From NCBI GenBank assembly GCA_034521975.1, contig JAXHLR010000006.1, positions 372,001 through 436,000 of the forward strand: DNA of 64,000 bases. Reading direction: 5' to 3'. Under the pieces are notes generated by a model. That model did no database searches. It was given only the letters and a program-made list of their open reading frames with translations, and was not told where the DNA came from. The translations under genes and the position numbers were made by a program. The stretch comes from Acidimicrobiales bacterium (lineage in GTDB: Bacteria > Actinomycetota > Acidimicrobiia > Acidimicrobiales > SKKL01). Below, one piece after another: positions 18,844-27,725 of the stretch. The stretch's first letter is position 1; each line of letters begins with the position of its first letter.

Positions 18844-20448
18844 TCAGGCGGCGCACTCGAACCCGGCGTCGGGCAGATCGAGCTCGACGAGGTAGGTCTC
18901 GACGGTGCGATCCACACAGGCGTTTCCCGTTCCGAACGCCGTGTGACCCTCGCCCTCGACCGACAGCAGATGACCGGTGGCCAACTCGTCGGCGAGCGCC
19001 ACCCCCCACTCGTAGGGGGTGGCGGGATCGCCCGTGGTGGCCACCACCAGGATCGGTGGCGCATCGGGGATCGAGAACGGATCATCGCTGCCATGGGCCT
19101 CGACCGGCCAGAACTCACACGGACTCGGCGCCGACACGAACACCGGACCCACCCGCGGTGCGACCTCCAGTGCCGCCTCGATGGCAGCCTGCTCCTCGGC
19201 CGGCGTCGGCGCTGGAGAGTCCATGCAGGTGTAGGCGGTGAAGGCGTAGTGCAGCGTGCTGTACTCACCCCCGGGGGATCGCTCGTTGTAGAAGTCGGCG
19301 AGCGACAGCAGCCCGCTGCCATCGCCGTCGTCGCGGGCCGTGGCGAGGCCCCGGTCGAGCTGGGGCCACAGCTCGGGTGTGTAGAGCGCCGCGAGCACAC
19401 CCGTCCAGGCCAGGCCCACGGTCAGCTGACGTCCATCGGGATCGTCGGCGGGCAGCGATCCGGCCCGGATGGTCTCGAAGAGCTGGTCGAACTGCACCGC
19501 GGGGTCACCACCGGCAGCGAACGAGCACCGCCGCGGCGTGCACCACTCGAACCAGGCGTCGAGCGAACGTTCGAAGCCCATGGCCTGGCCCTCGCTCTTG
19601 TCGGCCATCCCCAGGCTGCGCGGGTACGCACCGTCGAGCACCGCGGCGCGCACACGATCGGGGAACAGCTCCGCGTAGGTCGCGCCGAGCACCGTGCCGT
19701 AGGAGAACCCGACATAGCTGATCTCCTCCTCCCCCATCGCGTCCCGGATGAGGTCCATGTCGCGGGCACTCGCCTCGGTGTGCAGGTGGGGAAGCAGCTC
19801 GCCGCTGTCGCGCTCGCACGCCTCGGCGAACTCGCGGACGATGGCCTCGACCTCGGCTTCGGCCTCGGGTGTCTGGGGCACGGGATCGGCCGCAACGAAC
19901 CGATCCATGAGCTCGCCGTCGCCGCAGCGGACCTGGGTGCTGTCGCCCACGCCCCGCGGATCCCAGGTGACGAGGTCGAAGCGGTCACGCAGGTCGCTCG
20001 AGAACAACAAGCCGAGAAAGCCCGCCATCTCGACCCCCGATGCCCCGGGCCCGCCGAAGTTGACCAGGATCGCCCCGATGCGATCGTCGGGATCGGCAGC
20101 AGGGCGGCGGGCCACGGCCAGCTCGATGGTGCCGGCACCGGGATCGGAGTGGTCGAGGGGAACGTCGAGAGTGCCCTGGTCCAACGAGCCCGAGGTGCTC
20201 CAGTCGATCGATCCGGTGGGCTCGCGGGAGTCGGGGTCCTCCTCATCGGTGCCGTCACCGGGATCGGTCGCCGGCGGGCTGGTGTCGGTGGGCCAGGTCC
20301 AGGTGCCACCGTCGTCGGACGCGTCGGTCGTCGCGTCGTCGGAGCAGGCCGACGCGAGCATGCCCACCGCGACCAGCGCGGCCAGCGTTCGCGTCCACCG
20401 GTGACTGCGGTCGAACGGAGGAGTCGTCGTGGGGTGTGCTCGAGGCAT
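18844..20448 (-). CDS. Secreted lipoprotein alpha/beta hydrolase (tripeptidyl-aminopeptidase-like)
   Basis: The 534-residue exported hydrolase has a basic N-terminus, a hydrophobic signal segment and a lipobox ending LASAC (cysteine about residue 35), so it is anchored to the outer face of the membrane. After an Asp/Thr-rich linker comes an alpha/beta-hydrolase fold: oxyanion region NFGGPGASG (about 129-137), nucleophile elbow VGFSYGTVLG (about 227-236), then the TAP-like C-terminal domain with GDPATPYEWG and the histidine in EGEGHTAFG. The family includes streptomycete tripeptidyl aminopeptidases and related esterases. -10 TATCGT lies six bases before ATG 20448. The true substrate is unknown. 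Confidence 0.85.
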   Translation of the reverse strand: MPRAHPTTTPPFDRSHRWTRTLAALVAVGMLASACSDDATTDASDDGGTWTWPTDTSPPATDPGDGTDEEDPDSREPTGSIDWSTSGSLDQGTLDVPLDHSDPGAGTIELAVARRPAADPDDRIGAILVNFGGPGASGVEMAGFLGLLFSSDLRDRFDLVTWDPRGVGDSTQVRCGDGELMDRFVAADPVPQTPEAEAEVEAIVREFAEACERDSGELLPHLHTEASARDMDLIRDAMGEEEISYVGFSYGTVLGATYAELFPDRVRAAVLDGAYPRSLGMADKSEGQAMGFERSLDAWFEWCTPRRCSFAAGGDPAVQFDQLFETIRAGSLPADDPDGRQLTVGLAWTGVLAALYTPELWPQLDRGLATARDDGDGSGLLSLADFYNERSPGGEYSTLHYAFTAYTCMDSPAPTPAEEQAAIEAALEVAPRVGPVFVSAPSPCEFWPVEAHGSDDPFSIPDAPPILVVATTGDPATPYEWGVALADELATGHLLSVEGEGHTAFGTGNACVDRTVETYLVELDLPDAGFECAA

Positions 20449-20590
20449 CGCCTCACGATAGGGCGCGACCCGACCACGGATCGGTCACCGGCACCGCCGC
20501 CAGCGCCCTGGCCCCCCTCAGGAGGGGACCGGCCCCGGTAGCCTGTGCGGTGTGGGTCGCTGACCCGACGCAGCGCCACGGGAGGAAGCA

Positions 20591-21781
20591 GTGGAGTCAG
20601 CCAGCATCCGACTCGGCAGGATCGCCGGTGTCCCGGTCGGGTTGTCGTGGTCACTACTGATCATCGCAGCCGTCTTCGCGCTGGGTCTGGCCGAGGGCCG
20701 GTTCCCCCACTCGAACCCCGGATACGGCATCGGGGCCTACTGGTTGGCTGCTGCGATCACCGTCGCCGTCTTCTTCAGCTCGATCCTGGTCCACGAGCTG
20801 TCCCACGCCATCGTGGCCAAGCGCCATGGTCTGCCGGTCGAGGGCATCACCCTGTGGCTGCTCGGAGGGATCGCCAACCTGGGCGGCGAGGCGCCGAGCC
20901 CCCGCGCCGAGTTGCGCATCGCCGGGGTCGGTCCCATCTCCAGCGGCGTGCTCGCACTCGGCTTCTGGGGGCTGGCCTGGTCCTCGTCGCAGGTCGGCCT
21001 CGACCCACTCGCGGTCGAGGTCCTGGCCTGGCTCGCCCTCATCAACGCCCTGCTGGCCGCGTTCAACGCGCTGCCCGCCGCTCCCCTCGACGGGGGTCGG
21101 GTGCTCGCCGCGGTGTGGTGGTGGCGCACCGGCAACCGGACCAAGGGGCTGGTCGGTGCCGCCAACGCCGGTCGCCTGCTCGGCGCCGGGCTCTTCGGGT
21201 TCGCCGGGTGGCAGTTCGTCACCGGTGACGGCATGGTGGCGCTCTGGACGGCCCTGATCGGTTGGTTCATCTGGCAGAGCGCGGTGGCCGAGGGGCGTTC
21301 GGCGATGGCCAGGGGATCGCTGGCCGGCATCACCGCCGTTGAGGCAGCCCGCCCCGACCCGCCGATCGTCGACGAGTGGCTCACCGTCGACGGTCTCATC
21401 GCGGTGCTCGGCGACGGAGGCGACCACACCGCCTTCGTCGTCCGCGAGTCCGACGGCGTCCTGCGCAGCATCGTCACCCTCGACGACATCCGACGGGTAC
21501 CACCCAACCGCCGGGGCTTCGTGCACCTGGCCGACATCGCGACACCTATCGCCGCGGTCACCACCGCATGGGACACCGAACCGCTCATCCAGGTGTTCGA
21601 TCGCATCCCGAGCGACGACCGCCCCGAGATCGTCGTGTACGACTCGCGCCTGTGCCTGGTGGGCGTGATCAGTCGCGCCGACCTCAGTCGGCTCATCCAC
21701 CAGGCCGGCTCCGGACGCGTCCCGACCGCCACACCATCCGCTCCTCCACCCACTCCGCGCACCGGCGCCCATCCGGGCTGA
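20591..21781 (+). CDS. Site-2 protease family zinc metalloprotease with CBS domains
   Basis: This intramembrane metalloprotease (M50) of 396 residues cleaves membrane-embedded substrates such as anti-sigma factors. The zinc motif HELSH is at 68-72 in the second or third helix. The distal metal aspartate is in the block NALPAAPLDGGRVLAA (about 158-173). After about six helices a pair of CBS domains occupies about 255-375, which may sense adenine nucleotides. GTG 20591 follows the strong ribosome site GGGAGGAAG, and a -10 TAGCCT (20539-20544) lies upstream. The last about 20 residues are Pro/Thr-rich. It matches the actinobacterial Rv2625c-type S2P with CBS domains. No anti-sigma gene adjoins it. 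Confidence 0.9.
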   Translation: MESASIRLGRIAGVPVGLSWSLLIIAAVFALGLAEGRFPHSNPGYGIGAYWLAAAITVAVFFSSILVHELSHAIVAKRHGLPVEGITLWLLGGIANLGGEAPSPRAELRIAGVGPISSGVLALGFWGLAWSSSQVGLDPLAVEVLAWLALINALLAAFNALPAAPLDGGRVLAAVWWWRTGNRTKGLVGAANAGRLLGAGLFGFAGWQFVTGDGMVALWTALIGWFIWQSAVAEGRSAMARGSLAGITAVEAARPDPPIVDEWLTVDGLIAVLGDGGDHTAFVVRESDGVLRSIVTLDDIRRVPPNRRGFVHLADIATPIAAVTTAWDTEPLIQVFDRIPSDDRPEIVVYDSRLCLVGVISRADLSRLIHQAGSGRVPTATPSAPPPTPRTGAHPG

Positions 21782-21811
21782 CCCCACCACCCGGCGCGGT
21801 AGCGTCGGAGA

Positions 21812-22513
21812 ATGAGCACAGACGACGCGCTTTCGGTGAGCATCGACGACGGGGTGGCGGTGCTGCACCTCGACGACGGTCGGGCCAACGCCATCTCCCA
21901 CGAGGTGCTCGAGGCCATGCACGCCGGACTCGACCAGGCCCTCACCGATGCCCAGTCCGTTGTGATCCAGGGACGACCCGGACGATTCTCCGCCGGGTTC
22001 GACCTGTCGGTGATGCAGGCCGGCGACAAGCCGCTGCAGGACCTGGTGCTGGCCGGCGCCGAGTTCTTCCTGCGCCTCTACGGCCACCCTCAGCCGGTGG
22101 TCGCCGCATGCACCGGACACGCCCTCGCCGGTGGAGCGCTGCTGTTGCTCAGCGCCGACACCCGCGTCGGTCACGCGGGCGACTTCAAGATCGGGCTCAA
22201 CGAGGTGGGCATCGGGCTGGCGCTCCCTTCGTTCGCGATCGAGCTGGCTCGCGACCGCCTGTCGTCCGCCCAGCTCACCGCGGCCACCGCCCAGGCCTGC
22301 ATCTACGCTCCGGACGGGGCGGTCGACGCCGGCTACCTCGACTGGCTCGTCGAACCCGACGAGTTGATCGCCGCAGCGATCGCGGAGGCGCGTCGGCTCG
22401 GCGAGCTGCGCCGGGGTGCGGTCGCCGAGACCAAGAAGCGGTTGCGAGACTCGACGCTTCGCCGCGTTCGGTCGACCCTCGAGGACGACATCGCCCAACT
22501 CACCTTGGGCTAG
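21812..22513 (+). CDS. Enoyl-CoA hydratase/isomerase (crotonase) family protein
   Basis: This 233-residue crotonase-fold protein has DDGRANAISHEVL (about 20-32), FSAGFDLSVMQAG (about 60-72) and a second oxyanion block CTGHALAGGALLLLSAD (about 100-116). The residue positions used as glutamate acid/base in hydratases are not clearly conserved (NEVGIGLALPSFAIELAR gives one Glu), so isomerase, hydrolase or other acyl-CoA chemistry is possible. At 233 residues it is shorter than the usual 255-260. ATG 21812 follows -10 TAGCGT (21800-21805) by six bases, indicating a leaderless mRNA. Confidence 0.82.
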   Translation: MSTDDALSVSIDDGVAVLHLDDGRANAISHEVLEAMHAGLDQALTDAQSVVIQGRPGRFSAGFDLSVMQAGDKPLQDLVLAGAEFFLRLYGHPQPVVAACTGHALAGGALLLLSADTRVGHAGDFKIGLNEVGIGLALPSFAIELARDRLSSAQLTAATAQACIYAPDGAVDAGYLDWLVEPDELIAAAIAEARRLGELRRGAVAETKKRLRDSTLRRVRSTLEDDIAQLTLG

Positions 22514-22518
22514 GCACT

Positions 22519-22544
22519 CGGGTGTGGCGGACCGCTCACACCCG
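22519..22544. terminator. Bidirectional hairpin between convergent genes
   Basis: A perfect 8-bp inverted repeat (CGGGTGTG at 22519-22526, CACACCCG at 22537-22544) with a 10-base loop lies between two convergent stop codons and covers the stop of the dioxygenase gene. Its placement suits a shared terminator. No U-tract is visible. Confidence 0.5.
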
Positions 22545-23153
22545 GAAGCGGAGCCCGAGCGCAGCCCGGCGGCGACCGGTGCGGTTGGGGCCCGACGCGT
22601 GGAACAGAGCGGGGTGATGCACCGACACGTCACCCGGTTCGAGCTCGACGTCGATCGCCGCCGCCTCGTCGACCAGGTCGGGATCGCTCGCCCACCCGAA
22701 CACGTTGGCAACGTCGACCCTGGTGTGCAGCGGGTGCAGCCCCGTCCGTTGGCTGCCGGGGATGACCCGTAGCCCACCGCTGTCGGGCGTGGCCGGGTCG
22801 AGCGCGACCCACAGCGTGAGGGCGTGCTCGATCCCCAACCGCTCTCGCCACGGGTGGCCGTCCTGGTGCCAGAGCACCACCACCGAGGACCGTGGCGGCT
22901 TCACCACGTAGGTGAAGCCGAACAGGCGGGGCTCGGCACCGAGCAGACCTGCAGCCAGGCCGGTGAGACCGAGATCGGTCCCGAGCTCGGCGGCGATCGG
23001 GTCGTGGTCGGGACTGACCGCCACCAACCCGTTGGGAGGAGACGGGTACCCGACGAGGTGGTCGAGCGCGGTCCGGACGAAGGCGTCGTTCACCGCCGAG
23101 CGGACCACGACGTGGCCGTCGCGCCGGTACCGAACAGCGACCAGGTCGTCCAT
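22536..23153 (-). CDS. Phytanoyl-CoA dioxygenase (PhyH) family protein
   Basis: This Fe(II)/2-oxoglutarate-dependent oxygenase of 205 residues has the double-stranded beta-helix iron triad: HQD (H96, D98) and the distal histidine in LFHASGPNR (H185), with an arginine in the following RTGRRRAALGLR block likely binding 2-oxoglutarate. Family members hydroxylate small lipophilic or secondary-metabolite substrates, not only phytanoyl-CoA. It is shorter than the 250-300 residues common in the family. ATG 23153 has a -10-like CAGACT seven bases upstream. The substrate is unknown. Confidence 0.82.
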   Translation of the reverse strand: MDDLVAVRYRRDGHVVVRSAVNDAFVRTALDHLVGYPSPPNGLVAVSPDHDPIAAELGTDLGLTGLAAGLLGAEPRLFGFTYVVKPPRSSVVVLWHQDGHPWRERLGIEHALTLWVALDPATPDSGGLRVIPGSQRTGLHPLHTRVDVANVFGWASDPDLVDEAAAIDVELEPGDVSVHHPALFHASGPNRTGRRRAALGLRFRV

Positions 23154-23228
23154 CGAAGTGAGTCTGGCAGCCGGGCGTGCACCTGTGGCGAGTAGGTTCG
23201 CCTCGACGGACCACACAGGGAGGGCCCC

Positions 23229-24035
23229 ATGACCGAACCGGTGATCGATCTGCTCGACCAGACCTGGGCGTCCATCGCCGATCTGTTGACCGAGGTCAGC
23301 GCAACCGACTGGGAGCTGCCAACCGATCTCCCCGGCTGGACGGTGCGCGACGTCGTGTCCCACATGATCGGCACCGAGCGGATGTTGCTCGGCGAAGATA
23401 CCCCCGAGCCGCCGCCCGAGCCCGGACCCCACGTGCGCAACGCCATCGGCGAGTTCAACGAGGCCTGGGTCGTCGCCCGCCGGGGGCGCTCCGGGGCAGA
23501 GATCCTCGACGAGTTCCGCGACGTCACCGCCCGGCGCCTCGAGCAGCTGCGGGCCCTACCGGCCGAGGCGTGGGACGAGGTGGGGTTCACCCCCGAGGGA
23601 GAAGGCCCCTACCGCCGGTTCATGGAGATCCGGGTGTTCGACTGCTGGGAGCATGAACAAGACATCCGCCGAGCGACGGACCGACCAGGCCACCTCGACG
23701 GGCCGGTCGCGGCCCACTCCGTTGGAGAGGTGACCAGCAAGCTCGGCTACATCGTCGCCAAGAGGGCGGGCGCACCCGACGGCACCACCGTGACCTTCGA
23801 CATCACCGGCTCGTTGCCCATGATCCTGCCGGTCTTCGTCGACGGGCGGGCGCGCATCCTCGACCGCGAGCCGTCAGATCCCGACGCGACCATCCACCTC
23901 GACACCGAGGCCTACAACGCCCTGGGGTGTGGTCGGTGGAGCGCGCAGCACGCGCTCGACACGGGCCGGGCCGCGCTGAGCGGCGACGTCGATCTGGCCC
24001 GCCGCGTCCTCGACAACATGGCCTTCACGATCTGA
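23229..24035 (+). CDS. Maleylpyruvate isomerase / DinB-type (mycothiol-dependent) family protein
   Basis: This 268-residue soluble protein contains an N-terminal four-helix DinB-like domain with the actinobacterial block LPGWTVRDVVSHMIG (about 34-48), where the histidine contributes to a metal site, and VFDCWEHEQDIRRA (about 135-148) with a second histidine. A C-terminal SCP2-like region (about 170-265) includes TIHLDTEAYNALGCGR. Relatives include mycothiol-dependent maleylpyruvate isomerase, but most family members lack a known reaction. ATG 23229 follows AGGGAGG; a -10 TAGGTT is at 23193-23198. It diverges from the PhyH gene. Confidence 0.8.
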   Translation: MTEPVIDLLDQTWASIADLLTEVSATDWELPTDLPGWTVRDVVSHMIGTERMLLGEDTPEPPPEPGPHVRNAIGEFNEAWVVARRGRSGAEILDEFRDVTARRLEQLRALPAEAWDEVGFTPEGEGPYRRFMEIRVFDCWEHEQDIRRATDRPGHLDGPVAAHSVGEVTSKLGYIVAKRAGAPDGTTVTFDITGSLPMILPVFVDGRARILDREPSDPDATIHLDTEAYNALGCGRWSAQHALDTGRAALSGDVDLARRVLDNMAFTI

Positions 24036-24060
24036 GTCCCCAAGGCCACCGGTGATGCGA

Positions 24061-27000
24061 TCAGGAGTCGTCGCGGCGGCCGGGAGTCGGCCAGCTGGGA
24101 CGAGCACGCCGGGCCCAGTCGAGGGTCGAATCGCTGGCGGGTCGGTCATCGCCGGCGCCCGAGGGATCCTGGTCCTCGTCCTCACCGCGGTCGTCGCCGG
24201 GATCGGGTGGTGTTGAGGGCTCCGCGACGGGCTGCTGGTCGTCGGGGTCGAGGAACGCGCTGGGGTTGACCCGATCCTCGAACACGATCCCGAACCCGAT
24301 GTCGACCCCCGAAGGAGCGTCGTCTCCGGAACCGTCGTCGAGGTCCGCGGCCGGCTCCGTCTCGTCATCGTCGGGCGCGTGGCCAACCTCCCGCTCGGAC
24401 CGGTTCCCGACCTCTCCCGGCACCCTCGACTCCTCGGCCTCGATCTCCTCCCACCGCTCGGCCTCGGCCAGGTGCTCCTCCCCGGCGGTGTCGAGCACCT
24501 CCTCGTCTGTCGAGTAGAGCCCGTCCAGATCAGAGAAGTCGTAGGCCTCCTCGCTGCGGGGCAAGGCGCGGTGCGGGGGCACGTCCTCTCGTTCGTCGTC
24601 GGCGTGGTCCCGCATTCGCGGAAGGTCGCGAGGCATCGAGGCGTTGACCTCGACGAAGTCGAGCATGTCCTGGGCGCTGCCGCTGTCCTCTCTGCGTGCG
24701 GTGCGGACGGTCCGGGCGAGCCGCTGTGCCTGTCGGGGCAGCCCCGAGAGGTCGACAGGCGCAGCATCCAGCGACGAGCGGATGACCACCAAACGGCCGT
24801 AGGCGGCGAAGAAGTCGGGCGCCGACGGGTCGCTGGCCGCGTCGCGGGTGGCGTCTGGTTGGAGCACGAAGACCCAGGTGCTCGACAGGCTCATCGGCAC
24901 CCGGCCCACCACCGTGTCTTCGTCGACGACGGCGCCGCCGCTGGCCACGACAGGGGCGTCGGCGGAGGCGACGGTGCCCACCGGGGGCCGGAGCGGGCTG
25001 GCGGCGTTGCGGACCGAGAAGTGCAGGTCGCGCCAGTCGAAGTGCCGCGCTCGCGGGAGATCGGCCGCCTCGCAGAGGTCGTCGCTGAGGATGAGCGGAC
25101 TGCCATCGGTGTCGACCCGATAGATCGATCCGTCGGACCACACCGCGACCCACACGTCGGTGGCCACCGCCTGCTTCGACGGGCGGAACCGGGCCTTGAC
25201 CCAGTCGAGGACCCAGAGGGCCAGCAGCGGGATGACGAGCGCGATGAGGCTCATGGCGGCCGCGATCAACGCTCGCCGGGTGGTGTTCACCGGTGCGACG
25301 ACATCGAGCACGACGTCGACATCGACCGCGTCGAAGGTGTCGCTGCCGCTGACGGACAGGGCGATGACCGAGGAACCGTCGTAGCGCCCCGTCTCGAGCC
25401 CGCCGAGGTCGACCCTCAGCGGGATGTCGACGGTCTGGCCGGCAGGCACCACCGCGCACGACAGCGCCGAACGGGCATCGTCGGCGAGGACCAGGGCACT
25501 CCCCTCGGGTCCGGTGTCGAGGGCTCCCTGCTGGAGCCACACACACCCATCGACCTCGTCGCCCGCGGTGACGGTCACCACGCCGGTGGCCACGGAACCG
25601 GCCTCGCCTCGCAGCGCGACGGCGCCACCCGACAGCGACGGCCACGCCGATAGGTCGAGCACCAGCGCCTGGGTGGTGGTGACGACGTCGGGCAGCGGGC
25701 CGAGGCTGCTGTCGGTGCTGAGCACCAGGCGGACGGTGACCGGTTCCAGGTCGCCGTCGACACCGAACGTGTCGGGTAGCTCGACGAGTCCGCGCCACGA
25801 TCCTGACTCGTTGCTCTGGAGGGGGACGCGCAGCAGCTCGTCGCCGGACGACTCGATCACCGCGACGAGGCCGACCCGGTCGGCGAACGAGGACGGACCC
25901 ACGAGCCTGCCCTCGTTGTCGGTGACCTCGGCCCCGAGGACCACCTCGCGGCCGGGAACGAGCTGCGGGGACCCGACCACCTGAGGGGTGAGGCCCGGAA
26001 CGGTCTCGATCACCAGCTGGGCGGCACCGGCGTCGCCGGTCTCCTCCGCCTCCGGGGAGACGGCGGTGAAGGTCCACTCGCCCGGCCAGTCGGTCTCGGT
26101 GGGGCTCACCTCGGTCTCGAGGCGCACCACACGGGGCGTGACCCAGGTGGATCGGAGCGTGAACGACCCGGCGCCGATGGGGCCGCCGGCGCGCTCGGAG
26201 ACGGGGAACTCGATGCCGCGGGGCAGGCCGACGACCAGGTGGGCGGTGTCGTCGGGAAGCACCGCCGTGACCGAGAACCGGCCGAGCACCGGGTCGAGGG
26301 TGACCGCTCGGGTCCCCTCGTCGCAGGGCTCACCGCTGCAGACCGCGAGGTCAACGGCGGTGACCAGACCGCCCCGGAGGCGACCGACGAGCTGGGCGAG
26401 ATCGGCGACGACCGGTCCGACGTCGTCGGTTGGCAGGTACCGACCCGGGGGCTCGGCCGGAGCGGTACCGCACCCGGTGCCAGAGACCACCGCGTCGAGC
26501 GTCTCGGCAACACCGTCTCCGAGCTGGTCGGATCCGGGTGAGGTGATCCAGAGCGGGGTGGAGTCCTCGCGGAGGCGATCGACCGGGCCACCCGGCTCGC
26601 AGGCTCGTTCACCAGCTCCGGCGGCGAGCTGGCCCGAGCTGAGCACGATCACCACCCGGCACGCGGTCGCGGGGTCATCGAGCTCGCCGATCCGCTCATC
26701 GAGGGCGTCGTCCACACCGGCCAGCCCGATGTCGAGCGAGAGCGGTGGCGACGCCTCGTCACCCTCGGAGGGCGCTGCCGCCTCCAGGAAACCCGCCATC
26801 CGATCGGCGCTCCCAGCGGTGACGGGCCCCCACGGCGCCACCGTTCGGAGCTCGGGCGAGGCCGCGGCGACCAGGATCTCGACGCGCTCTCGGTCGAGGC
26901 CGGCGAGCAGGCGCACCACGTCGACCACCGGTTCGGCCTTGGCCGGATCGGCGTCGTCGGTGAGCACCGCGACGAGCACCGCGGCATCGGCGGGGCACTC

Positions 27001-27162
27001 AGCGACCGCGTCGAAGAACCCGGTCGGGTCGGGGCGCTGGGCCCCCGCAGGGGTGCCCATGAGGGGGAGCACGACCAGCACCATCGCCACGAACACCCAT
27101 GACCGGACGAATCGTGCGCGCCAGGTCGAGCGACCCTGTCGGCTGCCCCGCACGTCGATCAT
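24061..27162 (-). CDS. Large membrane protein: secreted vWA-like region, one helix, acidic cytoplasmic tail
   Basis: I do not recognise this 1033-residue protein. Residues 1-42 form a signal peptide ending near GTPAGA. About 55-265 resembles a von Willebrand A (Rossmann-type) fold: strand-like AVLVAVLTDD (61-70), VEILVAA (94-100), CRVVIVLSSG (168-177) and PLWITSPG (203-210); however, the usual DxSxS metal motif is replaced by TDDADPA. About 270-625 is beta-rich, as in immunoglobulin-like repeats. One transmembrane helix spans about 629-653. The cytoplasmic part (656-1033) has a beta-rich domain to about 800 and then a highly acidic, disordered tail. ATG 27162 overlaps the stop of the small membrane-protein gene (ATGA). 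A sensor, adhesin or secretion component is conceivable; no function is assigned. Confidence 0.75.
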   Translation of the reverse strand: MIDVRGSRQGRSTWRARFVRSWVFVAMVLVVLPLMGTPAGAQRPDPTGFFDAVAECPADAAVLVAVLTDDADPAKAEPVVDVVRLLAGLDRERVEILVAAASPELRTVAPWGPVTAGSADRMAGFLEAAAPSEGDEASPPLSLDIGLAGVDDALDERIGELDDPATACRVVIVLSSGQLAAGAGERACEPGGPVDRLREDSTPLWITSPGSDQLGDGVAETLDAVVSGTGCGTAPAEPPGRYLPTDDVGPVVADLAQLVGRLRGGLVTAVDLAVCSGEPCDEGTRAVTLDPVLGRFSVTAVLPDDTAHLVVGLPRGIEFPVSERAGGPIGAGSFTLRSTWVTPRVVRLETEVSPTETDWPGEWTFTAVSPEAEETGDAGAAQLVIETVPGLTPQVVGSPQLVPGREVVLGAEVTDNEGRLVGPSSFADRVGLVAVIESSGDELLRVPLQSNESGSWRGLVELPDTFGVDGDLEPVTVRLVLSTDSSLGPLPDVVTTTQALVLDLSAWPSLSGGAVALRGEAGSVATGVVTVTAGDEVDGCVWLQQGALDTGPEGSALVLADDARSALSCAVVPAGQTVDIPLRVDLGGLETGRYDGSSVIALSVSGSDTFDAVDVDVVLDVVAPVNTTRRALIAAAMSLIALVIPLLALWVLDWVKARFRPSKQAVATDVWVAVWSDGSIYRVDTDGSPLILSDDLCEAADLPRARHFDWRDLHFSVRNAASPLRPPVGTVASADAPVVASGGAVVDEDTVVGRVPMSLSSTWVFVLQPDATRDAASDPSAPDFFAAYGRLVVIRSSLDAAPVDLSGLPRQAQRLARTVRTARREDSGSAQDMLDFVEVNASMPRDLPRMRDHADDEREDVPPHRALPRSEEAYDFSDLDGLYSTDEEVLDTAGEEHLAEAERWEEIEAEESRVPGEVGNRSEREVGHAPDDDETEPAADLDDGSGDDAPSGVDIGFGIVFEDRVNPSAFLDPDDQQPVAEPSTPPDPGDDRGEDEDQDPSGAGDDRPASDSTLDWARRARPSWPTPGRRDDS

Positions 27163-27545
27163 CGGGCGACGTCCAGCGCGATGGTCCAGGCCGAGAGCCC
27201 GGTGCCGATCAGCGCGAGCACGACGACCGCAGCAGCCGCCCGTCGCGATCGAGCCGATCTGTCGGGCTGGTTGTCGGGGCGGAGGGCGACATCTGCCCGC
27301 CGGGCGGCGCCGAGCAGTCCGACAGCGACGACCGACGACAACGTGAACGCGTAGGGAGCGAGGGTGCGCGACATGGTCAGGGCCAGTGCGACGCCCACGA
27401 CCACCGCTGCGACCGAGCCCGTCGTCAACGGGCCCGCGTGGCCGAGCAGCAACGTGGGGTCGCTGGTTCGGCGGAGCGGACGCCGCCTCCAGGGCAGATG
27501 GGCTCCCCAGCCCGTCGTTGCCGGTGCTGTTCGCGCCCTCGCCAT
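27159..27545 (-). CDS. Small three-helix membrane protein, unknown function
   Basis: This 128-residue protein has a basic, cytoplasm-like N-terminus (about 1-45, rich in Arg and Pro) and three hydrophobic segments: about 46-60, 66-82 and 107-124. I do not recognise it. It precedes the large vWA-like membrane protein and overlaps it by four bases, so the two are probably made and work together. ATG 27545 is chosen; an in-frame TTG at 27554 would add three residues. The operon diverges from the topoisomerase genes. Confidence 0.65.
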   Translation of the reverse strand: MARARTAPATTGWGAHLPWRRRPLRRTSDPTLLLGHAGPLTTGSVAAVVVGVALALTMSRTLAPYAFTLSSVVAVGLLGAARRADVALRPDNQPDRSARSRRAAAAVVVLALIGTGLSAWTIALDVAR

Positions 27546-27654
27546 CCCTGGCAATGTACACGCGGGGTTTCACACTCACGCGGTGGTGTCCCCGGGTCCG
27601 CCGTCGTCGTGCAGGGATCGACCATCCTGGTGGGGTGCGGGTCGCTCCGTGCAT

Positions 27655-27668
27655 CGAACGCCTGTTCG
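27655..27668. promoter_or_regulatory. LexA-like SOS box at the topoisomerase promoter
   Basis: A perfect palindrome, CGAAC at 27655-27659 and GTTCG at 27664-27668 with a 4-base spacer GCCT, matches the LexA operator form of Gram-positive and actinobacterial SOS genes (CGAAC-N4-GTTCG). It lies just upstream of a -10-like TAGCAT (27674-27679), where a bound repressor would block RNA polymerase, and 58 bases before the ATG of the topoisomerase A subunit. LexA binding is inferred from sequence only. Confidence 0.6.
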
Positions 27669-27725
27669 CCAGCTAGCATCGTCGCCGCGACCCGATCCCC
27701 TCAGGTTCTCACCGGAGTACTGCCC

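Noticed and set aside
20654-22777. 707-codon minus-strand frame over the site-2 protease and crotonase genes
   Set aside because: Antisense shadow; both plus-strand genes carry clear catalytic motifs and starts.
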